Below are positions 50,748 through 62,353 of a stretch of 64,000 bases of DNA, in pieces. Source of the stretch: Erigeron canadensis (lineage: Eukaryota; Streptophyta; Magnoliopsida; Asterales; Asteraceae); NCBI RefSeq assembly GCF_010389155.1, contig NC_057764.1:2356001-2420000 (forward strand), in the 5' to 3' direction. The notes under the pieces were generated by a model that was given only the letters and a program-made list of their open reading frames with translations, was not told the origin of the DNA and made no database searches. Within the stretch, counting starts at the first letter, position 1; each line of letters opens with the position of its first letter. Position numbers and translations under genes: made by a program.

Positions 50748-53219
50748 GGGCACGTTTGGTACGGATTAATTCTAAGAAATGAAATTGACTGAGAAATTTA
50801 GTAATTTCTTTTGTTTGGTAATGATAAAAAAATTAACCTGAGAAATGAGAGGAAATCATTTCTTGCGTTTGGTCAGAAAATCAGAGAAATGAAAATAAAA
50901 TATATTTAAAATTACCACCAAAATGAAAATAAGAACCATTGTTAATACGCTATTGACATGTAAAAATACCATTACACCAAAGCATCAACAACCATAATAT
51001 ATTACACAAAACTAACTTGTACATTATCGCAATTCATGAGTTGCAACAGTAGCTATTTGCTTCATGAAATTGATGTTACCATCATCATATATATTATGAT
51101 GATACATCAGCAAAGCCATCAAAAAACCATCCAACATCTAACATTAATCCAAGTATATATCCAACATCTAACATTAGTACAACCCAAAAGATTATGGTTT
51201 CAAAAAGTAAATGTTCAGAAGGATAACATAGAAGGCCTAACTTGAGGATTTCCTTGCAATCTTTTGTACCATCCAAACTTTCTTTTCTTGATCATAACCA
51301 AAAAACATTTCAGCATCTAACGGGCACTTACCGATAATTTGTGTTGCTTCAAAAGCTTCATCAAATGTGATTCCCGGCAAATGATTGATTTGACTTTGAA
51401 CCTTCTTCATAAGATCAACATTTGGAGTTCCATCAGCAACCAATTTACTTAAAATGTTATTCAATTCATTTCCAAAAGTAGTGATAGTATTATTCAATGT
51501 CTTGCTTGTATCCGTGTAAACATAAATGAAGTCATCACCACCATTGTCTCTTTTACGTTTCTTACTCGCACAACTTTTTCCCCCCATAGACGAATCCACA
51601 CCCGTATCAATACCCAAGTCTTCAAGATCTACTGGCATAGTCTTTCAGCCACGACCTCTTCATCACTAAGATTAGTAGCTCGCGAACCCGTAGCCCTGTC
51701 TTTACCAAAGATTGTGCAAAGTTTTTCATAATAAGGGAGTGGTTTATCCCTAAAAAGGGTTGCACCTTTATGACTCTGCATTTATTTCAAACATGAATTT
51801 AGCCTTATCATAAAATACTAGTATAACACATTTACTCGCAAAAAGGAAAGTGTGAGGATATACCTTTACATATTCATCCCATACATCGTTGGGGGCGGTA
51901 ATAACACATTTATTAGGATCCCAACCAAATCCACTTGTACTTGAGCCAGATATCATGTCGTACATAATGCTAAAGTGAGTTTTCAACGTTTTTAATCTAG
52001 ACTTTATATGAGGTTCTGCCTTCAATTCCGAATTCGGAAGACTTATATCTAACAAATTTTGAACCGCTTGGAAGTATCCCGGTTTAAACCCGTTATCAGC
52101 ACCATACTTACCCGTTGCATGCAATTCCATCAATGCATCAATTAGTTTTGCATCTTCATTTGGCGTCCATGATCTTTTGTTTCTTACAGGAATCTCGACC
52201 GTAGTTGAATCCGTCATGCCTACACAATAAAAGAACATGGAAAATAAAGGTATATAAAAGCAACTAAGGTGTGGAGCATCTTCTGAATCCTCTGCAAGGG
52301 GAAGAAATTGCAACTACAAGGGCATTGCTTATAACTCTATGAGCATGAGGATATGTTGATAAATTACTTTACATCAGTATATATTATATTGCAACTAATT
52401 TGATCTGCATTATTAGTTTTAAATTTATGAATATCATAATTAAATCTAACTAAACTTAGACTCCACTAGCTTTTTTTCTTTAAATTGTCGATGAAATTAA
52501 CATAGTAGAGTTTGAAATATCAACTCTAAAATAATAACTTGTTTGTTAAACATCCATTTTAGTTTAAATTTTAGTTTGTGGATTTTAGCAACTAACAGAT
52601 AGCTATAATATATTCACACAATGTAGTTTATACATAAGTTTCATTACATATTATCCATATCCATATATAAGTATATATCATACAGTCTATATTTCTATGT
52701 AATAGTTTGTAATCCTATTTTTAAAAAAATGCAAAAATAAAGCCCAAATCTCGTATAGTAAATAAATCATTGACATAGACACAACAATACCGAGCAAAAA
52801 AACCTGATAAAGTGGAGGTGATGATTTTTCTTACCTGCAAATAAGAGTTGGAGAGTCAATTTGAAAAGAAAAAGGGGCTAGGGTTTGGAGCCCTATTCGA
52901 TTAGATGAGAAAAAAGGGGCCAAAGTTTGCAGCCTTATCTTGATTTTTGTTTAACATGTGATATGCACGTGTATTTGGTATAAATACCCATATTTCCATC
53001 TCAAAGTTATGGAGAAATTATATCTCCGTGTTTTTTTTAGATAGCTTTAAAATATAGAGGAATGTATTTCTTCACTAAAGAAGGAGAAATGATATTACAT
53101 ACAAAGACATTTCTCAAGAAATAAAATTCTCCGCTTTTAGATATCTCATGTCTAACCAAACAATGGAAAACAATTCATTTCCATTTCTCAAGCTTCAATT
53201 CTCTTTACCAAACATGCCC
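50748..53219 (-). mobile_element. PIF/Harbinger element C (Tourist-like), 2472 bp, ORF1-only
   Basis: Termini GGGCACGTTTGGTA and, inverted, GGGCATGTTTGGTA are flanked by TTA at 50745-50747 and 53220-53222. It encodes a Myb/SANT-like protein on the minus strand and no DDE transposase; about 1 kb next to the right end is non-coding. It sits exactly in the left target-site duplication of the MULE at 53223-59333, so it came later. Confidence 0.88.
51237..52217 (-). pseudogene. Myb/SANT-like (Myb_DNA-bind_3 type) ORF1, frameshifted
   Basis: Exon 1 is 52217-51864 (118 codons): MTDSTTVEIPVRNKRSWTPN, then DAKLIDALMELHATGKYG, and ITAPNDVWDEYVK, the layout of plant Myb/SANT-like DNA-binding domains. 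After a GTATAT donor, exon 2 starts at 51775 (SHKGATLFRDKPLPYYEKL...IFGKDRATGSRATNLS). Near 51640 the frame breaks, and the C-terminal part continues in another frame to 51237 (KKRKRDNGGDDFIYVYTD, ending QKIARKSSS). The first 160 codons are clean, so one indel is the only obvious defect. Such proteins are the DNA-binding partner of PIF/Harbinger transposases. Confidence 0.78.
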
Positions 53220-54023
53220 TTAGGGATAATGAAACTCTCGGGTGTAACCAACTATGTTAATTAAAAAGGTTATGTAAGGTAGTAACCTCTTCGATTGGCC
53301 ATGTGATGCGATGACCTATATGTATTTTGAGCTATGTGATGTAACATACCGGGTAAATGCTTAGTTAAAACAAGTTGATGTTATGTCAGGCCACATCACT
53401 CGCCACGTAAGATACACACAATAGCCATATGGTAATAGTTGAATGCATTTTTACGCCACTTGTGACTTTTAAATCCGGTCAACTTCTCCGGCGATTTTTC
53501 CAGCAAAACCATTTTCCGCTTAACACCTCTAACCACATAAATCACATAATCCCACTTCTAAATTTTGAAATCTCATCTTGTTATCTTTACTTATTGTTAT
53601 TTATTATTGTTCTAAATAATAAAATCATTTAGTATTTTAAAAGAAAGGATGAAAACTGAGATGAAAACACTACAGTTGTGACGATCGATCGAGTAAGATT
53701 TTGTAACCAAGCTAGACATCATGTAGAAAGAGGGAGAAGAAAGAGGTGGCTAAACCTGGGTCACCAAAATCACACTCTACCGCCAAGGCGCATAGGACCA
53801 CCGTTCGCCACTATCTTTTCTGGCCATCAAGCCGCCACTAAACCTTCCGATCTCGTTATAGGTTAAACTAGAGGAACTTACCTTCGTTGCCAGATTGTAG
53901 ATCTGCTTTTTGTAATTGGTTTTTGAATATACTCTTGATCTACGAATATCTATGTAATGGTTGGATTTCGATGTAATGGTTTTTGAATATGCTCATCGAT
54001 ATGTTTTACTGTTTGTTTCTGTC

Positions 54024-55440
54024 ACACCCCACCCAGGGTGGGTCCAGGGAGAGGGTGACTTCTTGGAAGCACAATGCAAATTATAACAAACGACTTCTAA
54101 ATGAGACGTTTTTATTATAAAAACTTCTTTATTCATTACATAATTATAACAACGAGTTCATAATTTTATCATATAGATTTTCTAAACAAAGAAACTATAA
54201 TACTATAAAACCTCATTTTCTTCGTGAAATATGCAAATGTGACTTGTAGAGTATGCTCCATTTTAAACCTTAGTTTCCTGAGAAGTACACGCTAAAATAC
54301 GTCAACATAATGTTGGTGAGTTCGTAGGTTTTTACCATAAACGTTCACATGGATCACAAGATTTCAATAGTAGTATAAAAAAAGACCAATAGTTTTGTAT
54401 GCTATGCCTTGAGTACCGATGCCTTAATCATTGCTACCCCTTTAGTTTGTCTTTTACTCCAACACTGTAGTTTCAAATATTATATGCCCGTTTAACCCAG
54501 CTAGCATGACTAGCCCGGACAGGGGTGTCAACCCCAATAGTACTATCCATAATATTCGCACGTTTGTTTCACGGTTTAAGTTAACAAGGGGTTTTCATGA
54601 GTGATCGTATACATAGCTATACACAAACTATTAACAGTACTTGTGTCCATAAAATTGAGCAGTGTATTCTCACCCCAAATTATAAAATATTTAAAAAGAG
54701 GGGCTATGAGACTCACCTTAGAAGCAGGGAGTATAATAACGACCAAAATTTAGCCTTGTAAAGTGTTTATGGCACACCCTAGATTAAATAAAAATAACTT
54801 GTGATTTAACTAATATACGATAGATTTTTGCCATGTTGATTCCATAATAATAGTGTCAGAATATAGGCATGTCATGACTTTTATTTCCAACATTCCAGTA
54901 GAAGAAAAATTTGCTTTTTAGTTTGAGTAGTAATTACAATCTATTTATAAAATCCATCTTTTCTATTTGCACAAAAAGTCAAGGTTCTATAAACCATAGT
55001 TTAGTTCAAAAGTGAGTAGAAATAATAGTTTTTACCAACATAACATGTATATTCATTTTATGTGCTGTATCAATTCTTATGTATCATATTAGTATATTAA
55101 TAACTACAAGGGAATCATTATATGTGGAGTCTATACGCCATATTTTCAGAACATCCTTACTATTTTTGTGAGTACATCGAATAGTTCATATAGATATACT
55201 AAGCATGTTTAATTATATATTGCATTTTAAACATGGCAACGAAACAAGTTATAACATTATAAACGAAATGGGTCGTTAAATATACCTCTAACAGATGATT
55301 ATAGGCTTTGGTTATGAACTCAAAACTAGACTCGAAGAAGATTTTGAAGCAGCTTGATGAACTCGAACAAACCTGATACAAAGATGAAACAAACTCAAAC
55401 AAACTAACAACCCTTATGTTGCCATTCTTTCCTTAAAAAC
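54024..55440 (-). mobile_element. Possible Ty3-gypsy LTR fragment
   Basis: Starts TGTCACACCCCACCCAGGGT, a form common at gypsy LTR ends, and runs with sequence of similar layout to the LTR at 13077-16140 (for example GACTAGCCCGGACAGGGGTG). The matching far end was not found, so extent and orientation are tentative. Confidence 0.35.
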
Positions 55441-55961
55441 CTGTTATATTGTTGAAAATTTTGGTAATGGTGTGGGTTGGAATGAAGGAAACGAGGGCTA
55501 TTTATAGGCAGCAAGAATAGGGATGAAGTTGAGTTAGCCGTGGGGTGCAAGGAGAAGAAAGATGAGATGTCAAGTTCTTGTTGAACCTTGCATATGAAGC
55601 AAGTGTGGTGTTTAAGCGTGGAGGATGAAGAATGGCAGTCTAGAAGATGATAAAGACAAGCTATAAGATTGGCTAATGAAGGCTATAAGCTAGCATGGTG
55701 AAGAAGCTGCTTATTTTCTTCTATTTTTTTGTTTTGTACGGCATGAGTAAGGAAACAAAGAAAGGATTTTTATGTCTTTTTACTTGCATCAACTTGTCAA
55801 CTTTTATCATGCTTAAATGTTATAACAATTTATCAATTTTGTTAATATTGTAGTCATGTTAAACATAGAGATTAATTATGTCCATGCTGATCATCAAGTT
55901 TATTTTTGATAAATATTAAGTAGGACAACTCAAAATGTCATATTATTAGCTAAAAGTTATA

Positions 55962-58763
55962 GGGATTATGGCATCCAAATGTAACCAACTATCCCCCAAT
56001 GGTTATGTAATATAGTTACCTTTTAAAATGGCTATGTAATGTAATTACCTTTCGTTTTTGTTCTTTCAGTGTAACCTACCGGGTAACATCCATCTTGTAA
56101 CTGGTTATGCCACGTCGGATGCCACGTATAATGCCATGTATCTTCTTCACTCTTTACCTTTTAAACTCCTAAAGATTTTACCTTTTACATTTAAGTCCAT
56201 CACCTTTTACTACTTCACATTTTAACTCCCTAAAGTTTTCTCTTTATTTTTTAACCCCCAAATTTAAGCTCATCACCTTTTACTACTTTACACTTTAACT
56301 CCCTAAAGTTTTCTCTTTACTTTTAACCCCCAAAGTTTTTTCCTTTTACAATTTAGCCCATCAAGTTTTACGTCTTTACCATTTAATCCCCTAAAGTTTT
56401 TATCTTTTACATTTTAGCCTATCAATAAAATGCTTTATTGTTACAATGTCAAATAAATGTTTGTTGGTGACTTTATCAAATTTGTACCAAAACATTGTCA
56501 TCTGAAAAGATAATCTACCTGAGTCTCGCCGCAAGGTGTGTAATATAATCTGCGACAATGTGTTTAAGCTTAATAAATCATTGTCCACGACGTTATTATA
56601 AAAGCTCCGCGACAACGCGCGGGTGTTTATTCTAAGTCTATATCTATATTGTAAATTGGGGTATATGATATATGTAATTACAAACTCAAAACAGAACACC
56701 ATCAAACAGAACACCACGTCACGGCCACGTATGATGCCATGTTTTTGTTTCCTTTATGAGATTAACGGGAACAACTATCTCATTTAATCAAATTCTTCAT
56801 CATTTTATGTTTTTTATAACAAAGCCATCAAACAATCAAACTCAAACCATCATCAAACAATCAAACTCAAACCCATATCACCGATTATATTTCCCAAAAT
56901 ATCATCAAACAAATCAAACTCCAAATCAATCAATGTTTAGATATGTTTTTCATCTGGGTTTTTTGTATTTATCAATTACTGATCTGCGTTCTATGCTTCA
57001 TGATGTTGAAATCGATGGGTATTTGTTAATGTCGGAATCTCTTGGTGGTCGCCGGAATCTGCTGGTGGCCGCCGGAATCTGTTGATGGTCGTCGGAATCT
57101 GCTGCTTCTGCCGCTTGATTCCACTTGTTTGAGTGATGAACTTGATGCCACTTGATTCAGCGACACTAAATCCATGAAACATTTAATGATACTAAAACCT
57201 CAAACGCCGGTTAACCGGAAAACTTCACACCGCACCACCCGATCTACCACACATATGTCATCATCTACTGTCTAGAATCACCGCCGTCATCCCCTATAGC
57301 CACCGTTTATATGAAATCGACACTTCAAATCTAAGTTTTTCATCATTTATTTCTATCTTTTTGAATCATCTATTATTTTATCATGTTGTCGATGTTTTCT
57401 TTCGAATAAGTTTGTGACGGTGATATTATTTTTCTTTATTTATTTGGCTTCAATTAAATTAAATTAGGAGAAGAGTAAGGTTATGTTATGTTTTTCAAGA
57501 ACAAGACAGTGGAATGGTAAATTATTTGATGGTGGACTATATGGTCTCTGTGTATTGATCGCATTTTTTCCGACGGTGCAACTAAAATACTTTAGGTTAC
57601 TAGATGAGGGAGGGTAATATTGTCTTTTTATCATTGTTTATGTGAATGAATAAATAATTTAGGGGTGACAACTCTTAAAAAAAAAAAACTCAGGAATCAA
57701 TCTGGACCACACATTTTTTTCCTTTTTTTTCTCTCTTCAATTAAATAATAAAATTCACCCAAATCATTCAAAATGTTCTAACTCACAAACCGTAAATTGT
57801 TAGACGAAACAAAAAGCATGGGTAGTCTTAAAATTTTGTCCTCTTTCATTAGAGATCCAACTCGGTATACTTTTGACGACTTTTTAATTTTCTTTTTTTT
57901 TTTAGTTACACATAACTTACACATGGGTAGGTTGAACTTACACATGTGTAGGTTGAACAAAAATTATGATTCGGAACGGGCTTCGCCCTTAAGGATATTC
58001 ATAAACCAAAGCTAGTGGGGGTGATAGGTCATAAAGGGTGATAGGTCATAGAGGGTGATAGGTCATAAGGGGTGACCAGTGAGGGGTGATCTACCTAACG
58101 GGCTCTGCTCTAAGCCGCTATGGCTCCGTCATGGACTGACGGGCTCCGTCCTTGGCCACCATGGCTCTGCCATAGATTGATGGGCTCCGCCTTTGACCTT
58201 CATTGTTGTGCACATATGTTCATTTACTAATTTACATGTGAAAACAACATGTGTAGGATGAATGTGATGGGAAAAAAAATGAAAATTAAAAAGTCATCAA
58301 AATTATATCGAATTGGATCTCTAATGAAAGAGAATGAAATTATAAAACTACTCATGTTTTTTGTTTCGTCTAACGATTTACGGTCTGTGAGATAAAACAT
58401 TTTAAATGATTTTGGTGAATTTTCTTATTTAATAGAGGAGAGAGAAAATATAAGAAAATGAGTGGTCCAGATTGGTTCCTGAGTTCTTTTTTTTTTAAGA
58501 GTTCTCAAAATAACTTTCCTCAAATAATTTAAGTGTAAAAATCAGCACCCATTTTAAAATAAAATGTATTTTCCCAATCAGATTGCCACGTGGACAATTT
58601 TTTAAAAAAATTAAGTTTTATTACCAGTTACCTATATAGCAGGTAACCCATTACACGAAAAGAACAAAAACGAAAGGTAATTACATTACATGGCCATTTT
58701 GAAAGGTCACTACATTACATAACCATTGGGACATAGTTGGTTATATTCGGGTGCCATAATCCC
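55962..58763. mobile_element. Inner non-autonomous MULE, 2802 bp, perfect 9-bp TSD
   Basis: Inverted repeats of about 160 bp: left GGGATTATGGCATCCAAATG then TAACCAACTATC, right the complement of GGGATTATGGCACCCGAATA. The target duplication AAAGTTATA is perfect (55953-55961, 58764-58772). It is non-coding, with diverged repeats of a CCTTTTACATTTTAACTCCC-like unit at 56150-56430 and CCGGAATCTG repeats near 57030-57105. It sits inside the outer MULE and carries the MITE at 57661-58521. Confidence 0.92.
57661..58521. mobile_element. Foldback MITE E4 (861 bp), perfect 9-bp TSD
   Basis: Arms of about 250 bp pair, e.g. CTCAGGAATCAATCTGGACC against GGTCCAGATTGGTTCCTGAG. The flanking duplication is AAATAATTT (57652-57660 and 58522-58530). 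The right terminus CTCAAAATAACTTTCCTC matches that of E0 and E3, tying the TA-tract MITEs to a family with 9-bp (Mutator-type) duplications. The loop has three GTGATAGGTCATA repeats (58020-58070) and GGGCTCCGTC-like repeats. Confidence 0.88.
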
Positions 58764-59701
58764 AAAGTTATATATATAATATGACATTTTGAAGCATGTA
58801 CTATTACAATATGACGCATATATTACATATACCTTAGCTAACTAGACTAGGTTAAGGGTAATAACATTGTATCTTATTTAAGGGTAGTTATAGTTTTTCC
58901 TATTAAGTGATGACGGCTTCACAGCATACACTATCAGGATTGATGAGGCGTGCTCTTAATTCTTGTATGTATGATCATGATAATTTATTAGAACCTTTTT
59001 TTTTAATAATCTATGACATGATTTATCTGTTGTATATTGGTAATGGTTCATGATCTTTAATAGAGTAAGAGTTTATTACATTTTTGACGAGTCAGCCACA
59101 TCATCAGCCCAATAAAAATCACTTCATCAGTCAGTTAAGCATATATTGATGAGCAAGTAGCCACATCAGGCACAAAATTTAAGTGGAAACCGGCTACCTG
59201 TTAAGCCAGTCTTCCGTTACATCACATAGCCTAAAATACATAAGTTAATATTATATTACATAACCAATCGAGGAAGTCACTTCACTACATAACCTTGTTG
59301 ACATAGTTGGATACACTCGAGTGCCATTATCCCTTAGTTTTATCCCTTTAAAAACTTGTGTTTTTTAGTTGAATCTTATTGAAAATGATTTTAGTAGTAG
59401 AACTAAGACTCAATATAGTATTCTATAGAAGAATTTAAGTTCGAATTTCATAAGAGAGTGTTTCAAAACTATTGAGGTTTTTATTTGAATTGATGAATTG
59501 ATGTTGCAATATGTTTGGATGGTATTGATGACATGAAACATACTCAAATGACCCGTAGCAATTCAATTTTAGCTATTAAAAATTTAACAAAATAAAATTA
59601 GGCAGTTCAATCGACTCATTAGCTAAAAACACATTGACTAGTTAGTTACATGTCCAATATTGTCGTGTATACTCCTTTGCATGTATGCTAAGATCATATA
59701 A

Positions 59702-61599
59702 GAGCACCCCCAATGGTCACTTCCAATACTACCCAATACAATATCACATCAACGCCACATCAGAAAAACGTCTTTTTAATACATTTCCCTCAATTTACAC
59801 CCAATACCCAATACATCCAATACATTCCAATACACTCTCGCATATTTATTTTACAACTTTTAATTTAATAAACAAACAAATATAATTTATAAAATACATA
59901 CATAATATTATATAAAATCCTAAAAACACCATTTTATTATAAAAAAAAACAGTACAACACATATAAAAAAAAACATAAAAACAACACTTAAAAAAAAAAA
60001 CCAACATCATAATTCATTTAAAAAAAACATAACGACTAATCTACTCGTCGTTTAGTCGTTGCCTTCGTCTTCATCATCGAACACCTCAACGAACCCCTTG
60101 TATTCATCCAACACCTTCTTCATCGCATTCTCGATAAACTTTCGTTGCCTCGGATTCGGATTTGATTGACCCACAAATGAAAATGCCACGTACATGGTAC
60201 GTTTTTTTTCTTCCTCGCGAATGGAATCAAGGGCGTCCGATTTTTTGTCAATTAACGTTTGTTTGGAGCTTCCAAGTTGTTCGAGACGCGCGACCAAGTT
60301 GGATGCACTTGAACGAGATGAGGCCGCATCCGAGGATCCCGATGTTCGTGGCGTTTTCTTTTTCGACTTTGTGGGGGGCGTGGAATAACATCTGGGCCGA
60401 AGAGGTCGGTGTCGAGTGGCTCTTCTTTGTCGAGGTTCACTGGCGCTTGGTCTTCATCACTAGACTCGATCATGCGGGAGATTCGTTTCTTCTTTAACAC
60501 CATGCCATCGACACCGATAAAAGATAGAAACTTCGGGTTATCTTTTAACACGTTCCATGCATCGTACATTGTAAACTTCCCACCCATTTCCAAAGTATAT
60601 GCTTGCCTCGTTTGTTCCATCACTTAGAGCATCATTTTCGCCACTATTGCGGTTATTATCATACTTATTGTAATAGAGTTAAACTTCTCGACTTGCTCCT
60701 TGATTTACCGCCATTTACCCGTGATTTGATCGGGTCGACGCTTGATTTGAACCGCGACATTTTACTTGTCAAACGCTTTGTTCGAAAAACAATCACCGGT
60801 TTGTGAATTGCCAACGATTGGATCATCGGATACATCGAGCCAACAAAGAGCTAGGTGTTTTTCTTCCTCCCCGGACCATGCCACTTTTGGCTTCTTAACG
60901 ACTTTCTCACCCGCGACTTGCTTCACTTTTCCCTTCTTACGTCTCGTACTACTTTCGGGTTGTGTTTCGGGTTGTGGTTGGGGCTGTGGTTCGGCTTGGG
61001 GGACGGGGTTGGGTACGGTTTGTGGTGTCTCGGGTATGGGTTGGCTTGGAGGGGTCGTACGAGCTTGTTGGGATAGTAGCCATTGTTGGTATTGTTGTCA
61101 TTGTTGGAAGTTTGGATCGTTTTGGTATGCTGGGTAATAAGGTTGTAAGAAAGTTGGTGGCATAAATGGTGGATATTGTGGCGTGGATGGTGAAGTATCA
61201 GATGAATGTGCACCTGTTGATGAGTTAGCGGGAACGAAGTTGTGTACCGCGTTGTAGAAATTGTCGGCGGGGGAACGGTTGTATGCCATTTTTGTGTTTG
61301 TAGTAGAAGAAAGGGGTTGAGAGATTGAAGATGAAGTTTGGTGGGGGAAAGGTGGTGGATGTTTAAAAAAAAAAAAATTCCTAAACTAGCCGTTTGGTTG
61401 TATTCTCAACGGATACATTTTGGGTTTTTTGAATTTTTATGCCACTTTTAAAAAAAAAAAAAAAAAAAAATTGCATGTGAGCTCCGTATTCACCACCACG
61501 AACCCCACTTATAAGAAAACCAATACACTTGAATACGGCCCACACCCAATGGTGTGGACCGTATTGAAGGTCGAATACATTACTATATGAGGGGTGCTC
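59702..61599 (-). mobile_element. PIF/Harbinger element B, 1898 bp, ORF1-only
   Basis: Termini GAGCACCCCCAATGG and, inverted, GAGCACCCCTCATAT (short match) are flanked by TAA (59699-59701 and 61600-61602). It encodes a broken ORF1 of the same type as element A on the minus strand and no DDE transposase. A hairpin AATACGGCCCACACC...GGTGTGGACCGTATT lies near the right end (about 61533-61565), in the same relative place as in element A. Confidence 0.85.
60052..61289 (-). pseudogene. Harbinger-type ORF1 (Myb/SANT-like), frameshifted
   Basis: Pieces on the minus strand: a Pro/Asn-rich start (61289, MAYNRSPADNFYNAV), a SANT-like part in another frame near 60910-60650 with stops (KPKVAWSGEEEKHLALCWLD), a middle part at 60623-60330 (MGGKFTMYDAWNVLKDNPKF) and a helical tail ending at 60052 (SIREEEKKRTMYVAF, ENAMKKVLDEYKGFVE). 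The order matches element A. Several indels and stops make it non-functional. Confidence 0.78.
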
Positions 61600-61602
61600 T
61601 AA

Positions 61603-62340
61603 CAATCAAATGAAACAGAACTCAAGATAGACATAGATCAAGTTTCACTAAACAAACAGACTCTCCTCCGTTGTAATAGTGAAAGGGATCGCTTATAGTC
61701 GGCCTTAGCTTTGATAACATGCCTTATTGTGTAGCATAAAGATCATTTAGAAAAAACTTGTTCAAAAGTCAAAAGTATCTAGCTAGAACTCTAGATGTAA
61801 CTTTAGCGGTCTCATTCATGAAAAAAAATATGTATCTTTTATATTGCATTCGATTTAGATAAGTTTGATTCCATATTAAGCACATATACACATTGGTGAA
61901 TTATGTACCAAGTTATGTTAATAATTTCAATGCAAGGCAATTCGAAAAGTTAACAAATATAAACTTGGCCCATCTAATTCAACTTACGCTACATTAATTT
62001 ACATAAAAAAAAAAAGAAGTTGCATATAACTATTGAATTTTACAAGGAAGGGTCCATCAAATCATTGCTTATATAAACCTTAAACACACATATACCACGA
62101 TATAAATAAAATCTTAACATATGGTTCAAACCATACTAAATGGTAAGTATTTTACAGTGTCAGTGTATATATAGTCGATCCTATACATTAACAAGAAGAA
62201 TAAAACTGATCATTTAACTACATATTTTTGTGAATGGCATGAAGCCACTACTTGATTGTAATGTCTTGAAAATTATTATTAAGTAGAAGTGTTTTTTTTT
62301 TTAAATATAGTAATATAAAAACAGACGAAATTTGGAGAAG
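61603..62340. other. Intergenic, probable 3' UTR of neighbour at right end
   Basis: AT-rich, no open frames of note. The last 100-200 bp before 62354 are probably 3' UTR of the minus-strand membrane-protein gene. Confidence 0.5.
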
Positions 62341-62353
62341 TTTATTTGCACAA

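Larger units (their letters stand above)
53223..59333. mobile_element. Outer non-autonomous MULE of the nest
   Basis: Inverted repeats of about 140 bp: left GGGATAATGAAACTCTCGGG...TGTAACCAACTATG (53223 to about 53362), right the complement of GGGATAATGGCACTCGAGTG (about 59195-59333). The 9-bp target duplication is TTAATTTTA (50739-50747) and TTAGTTTTA (59334-59342), an 8/9 match; the left copy is separated from the element by Harbinger C. No transposase gene is present. The interior holds a possible gypsy LTR fragment and a second MULE. Confidence 0.85.

Noticed and set aside
60766..61137. 123-codon plus-strand frame rich in Gly/Trp
   Set aside because: Antisense to the Pro/Asn-rich part of Harbinger B ORF1; the odd composition comes from the complementary repeats.
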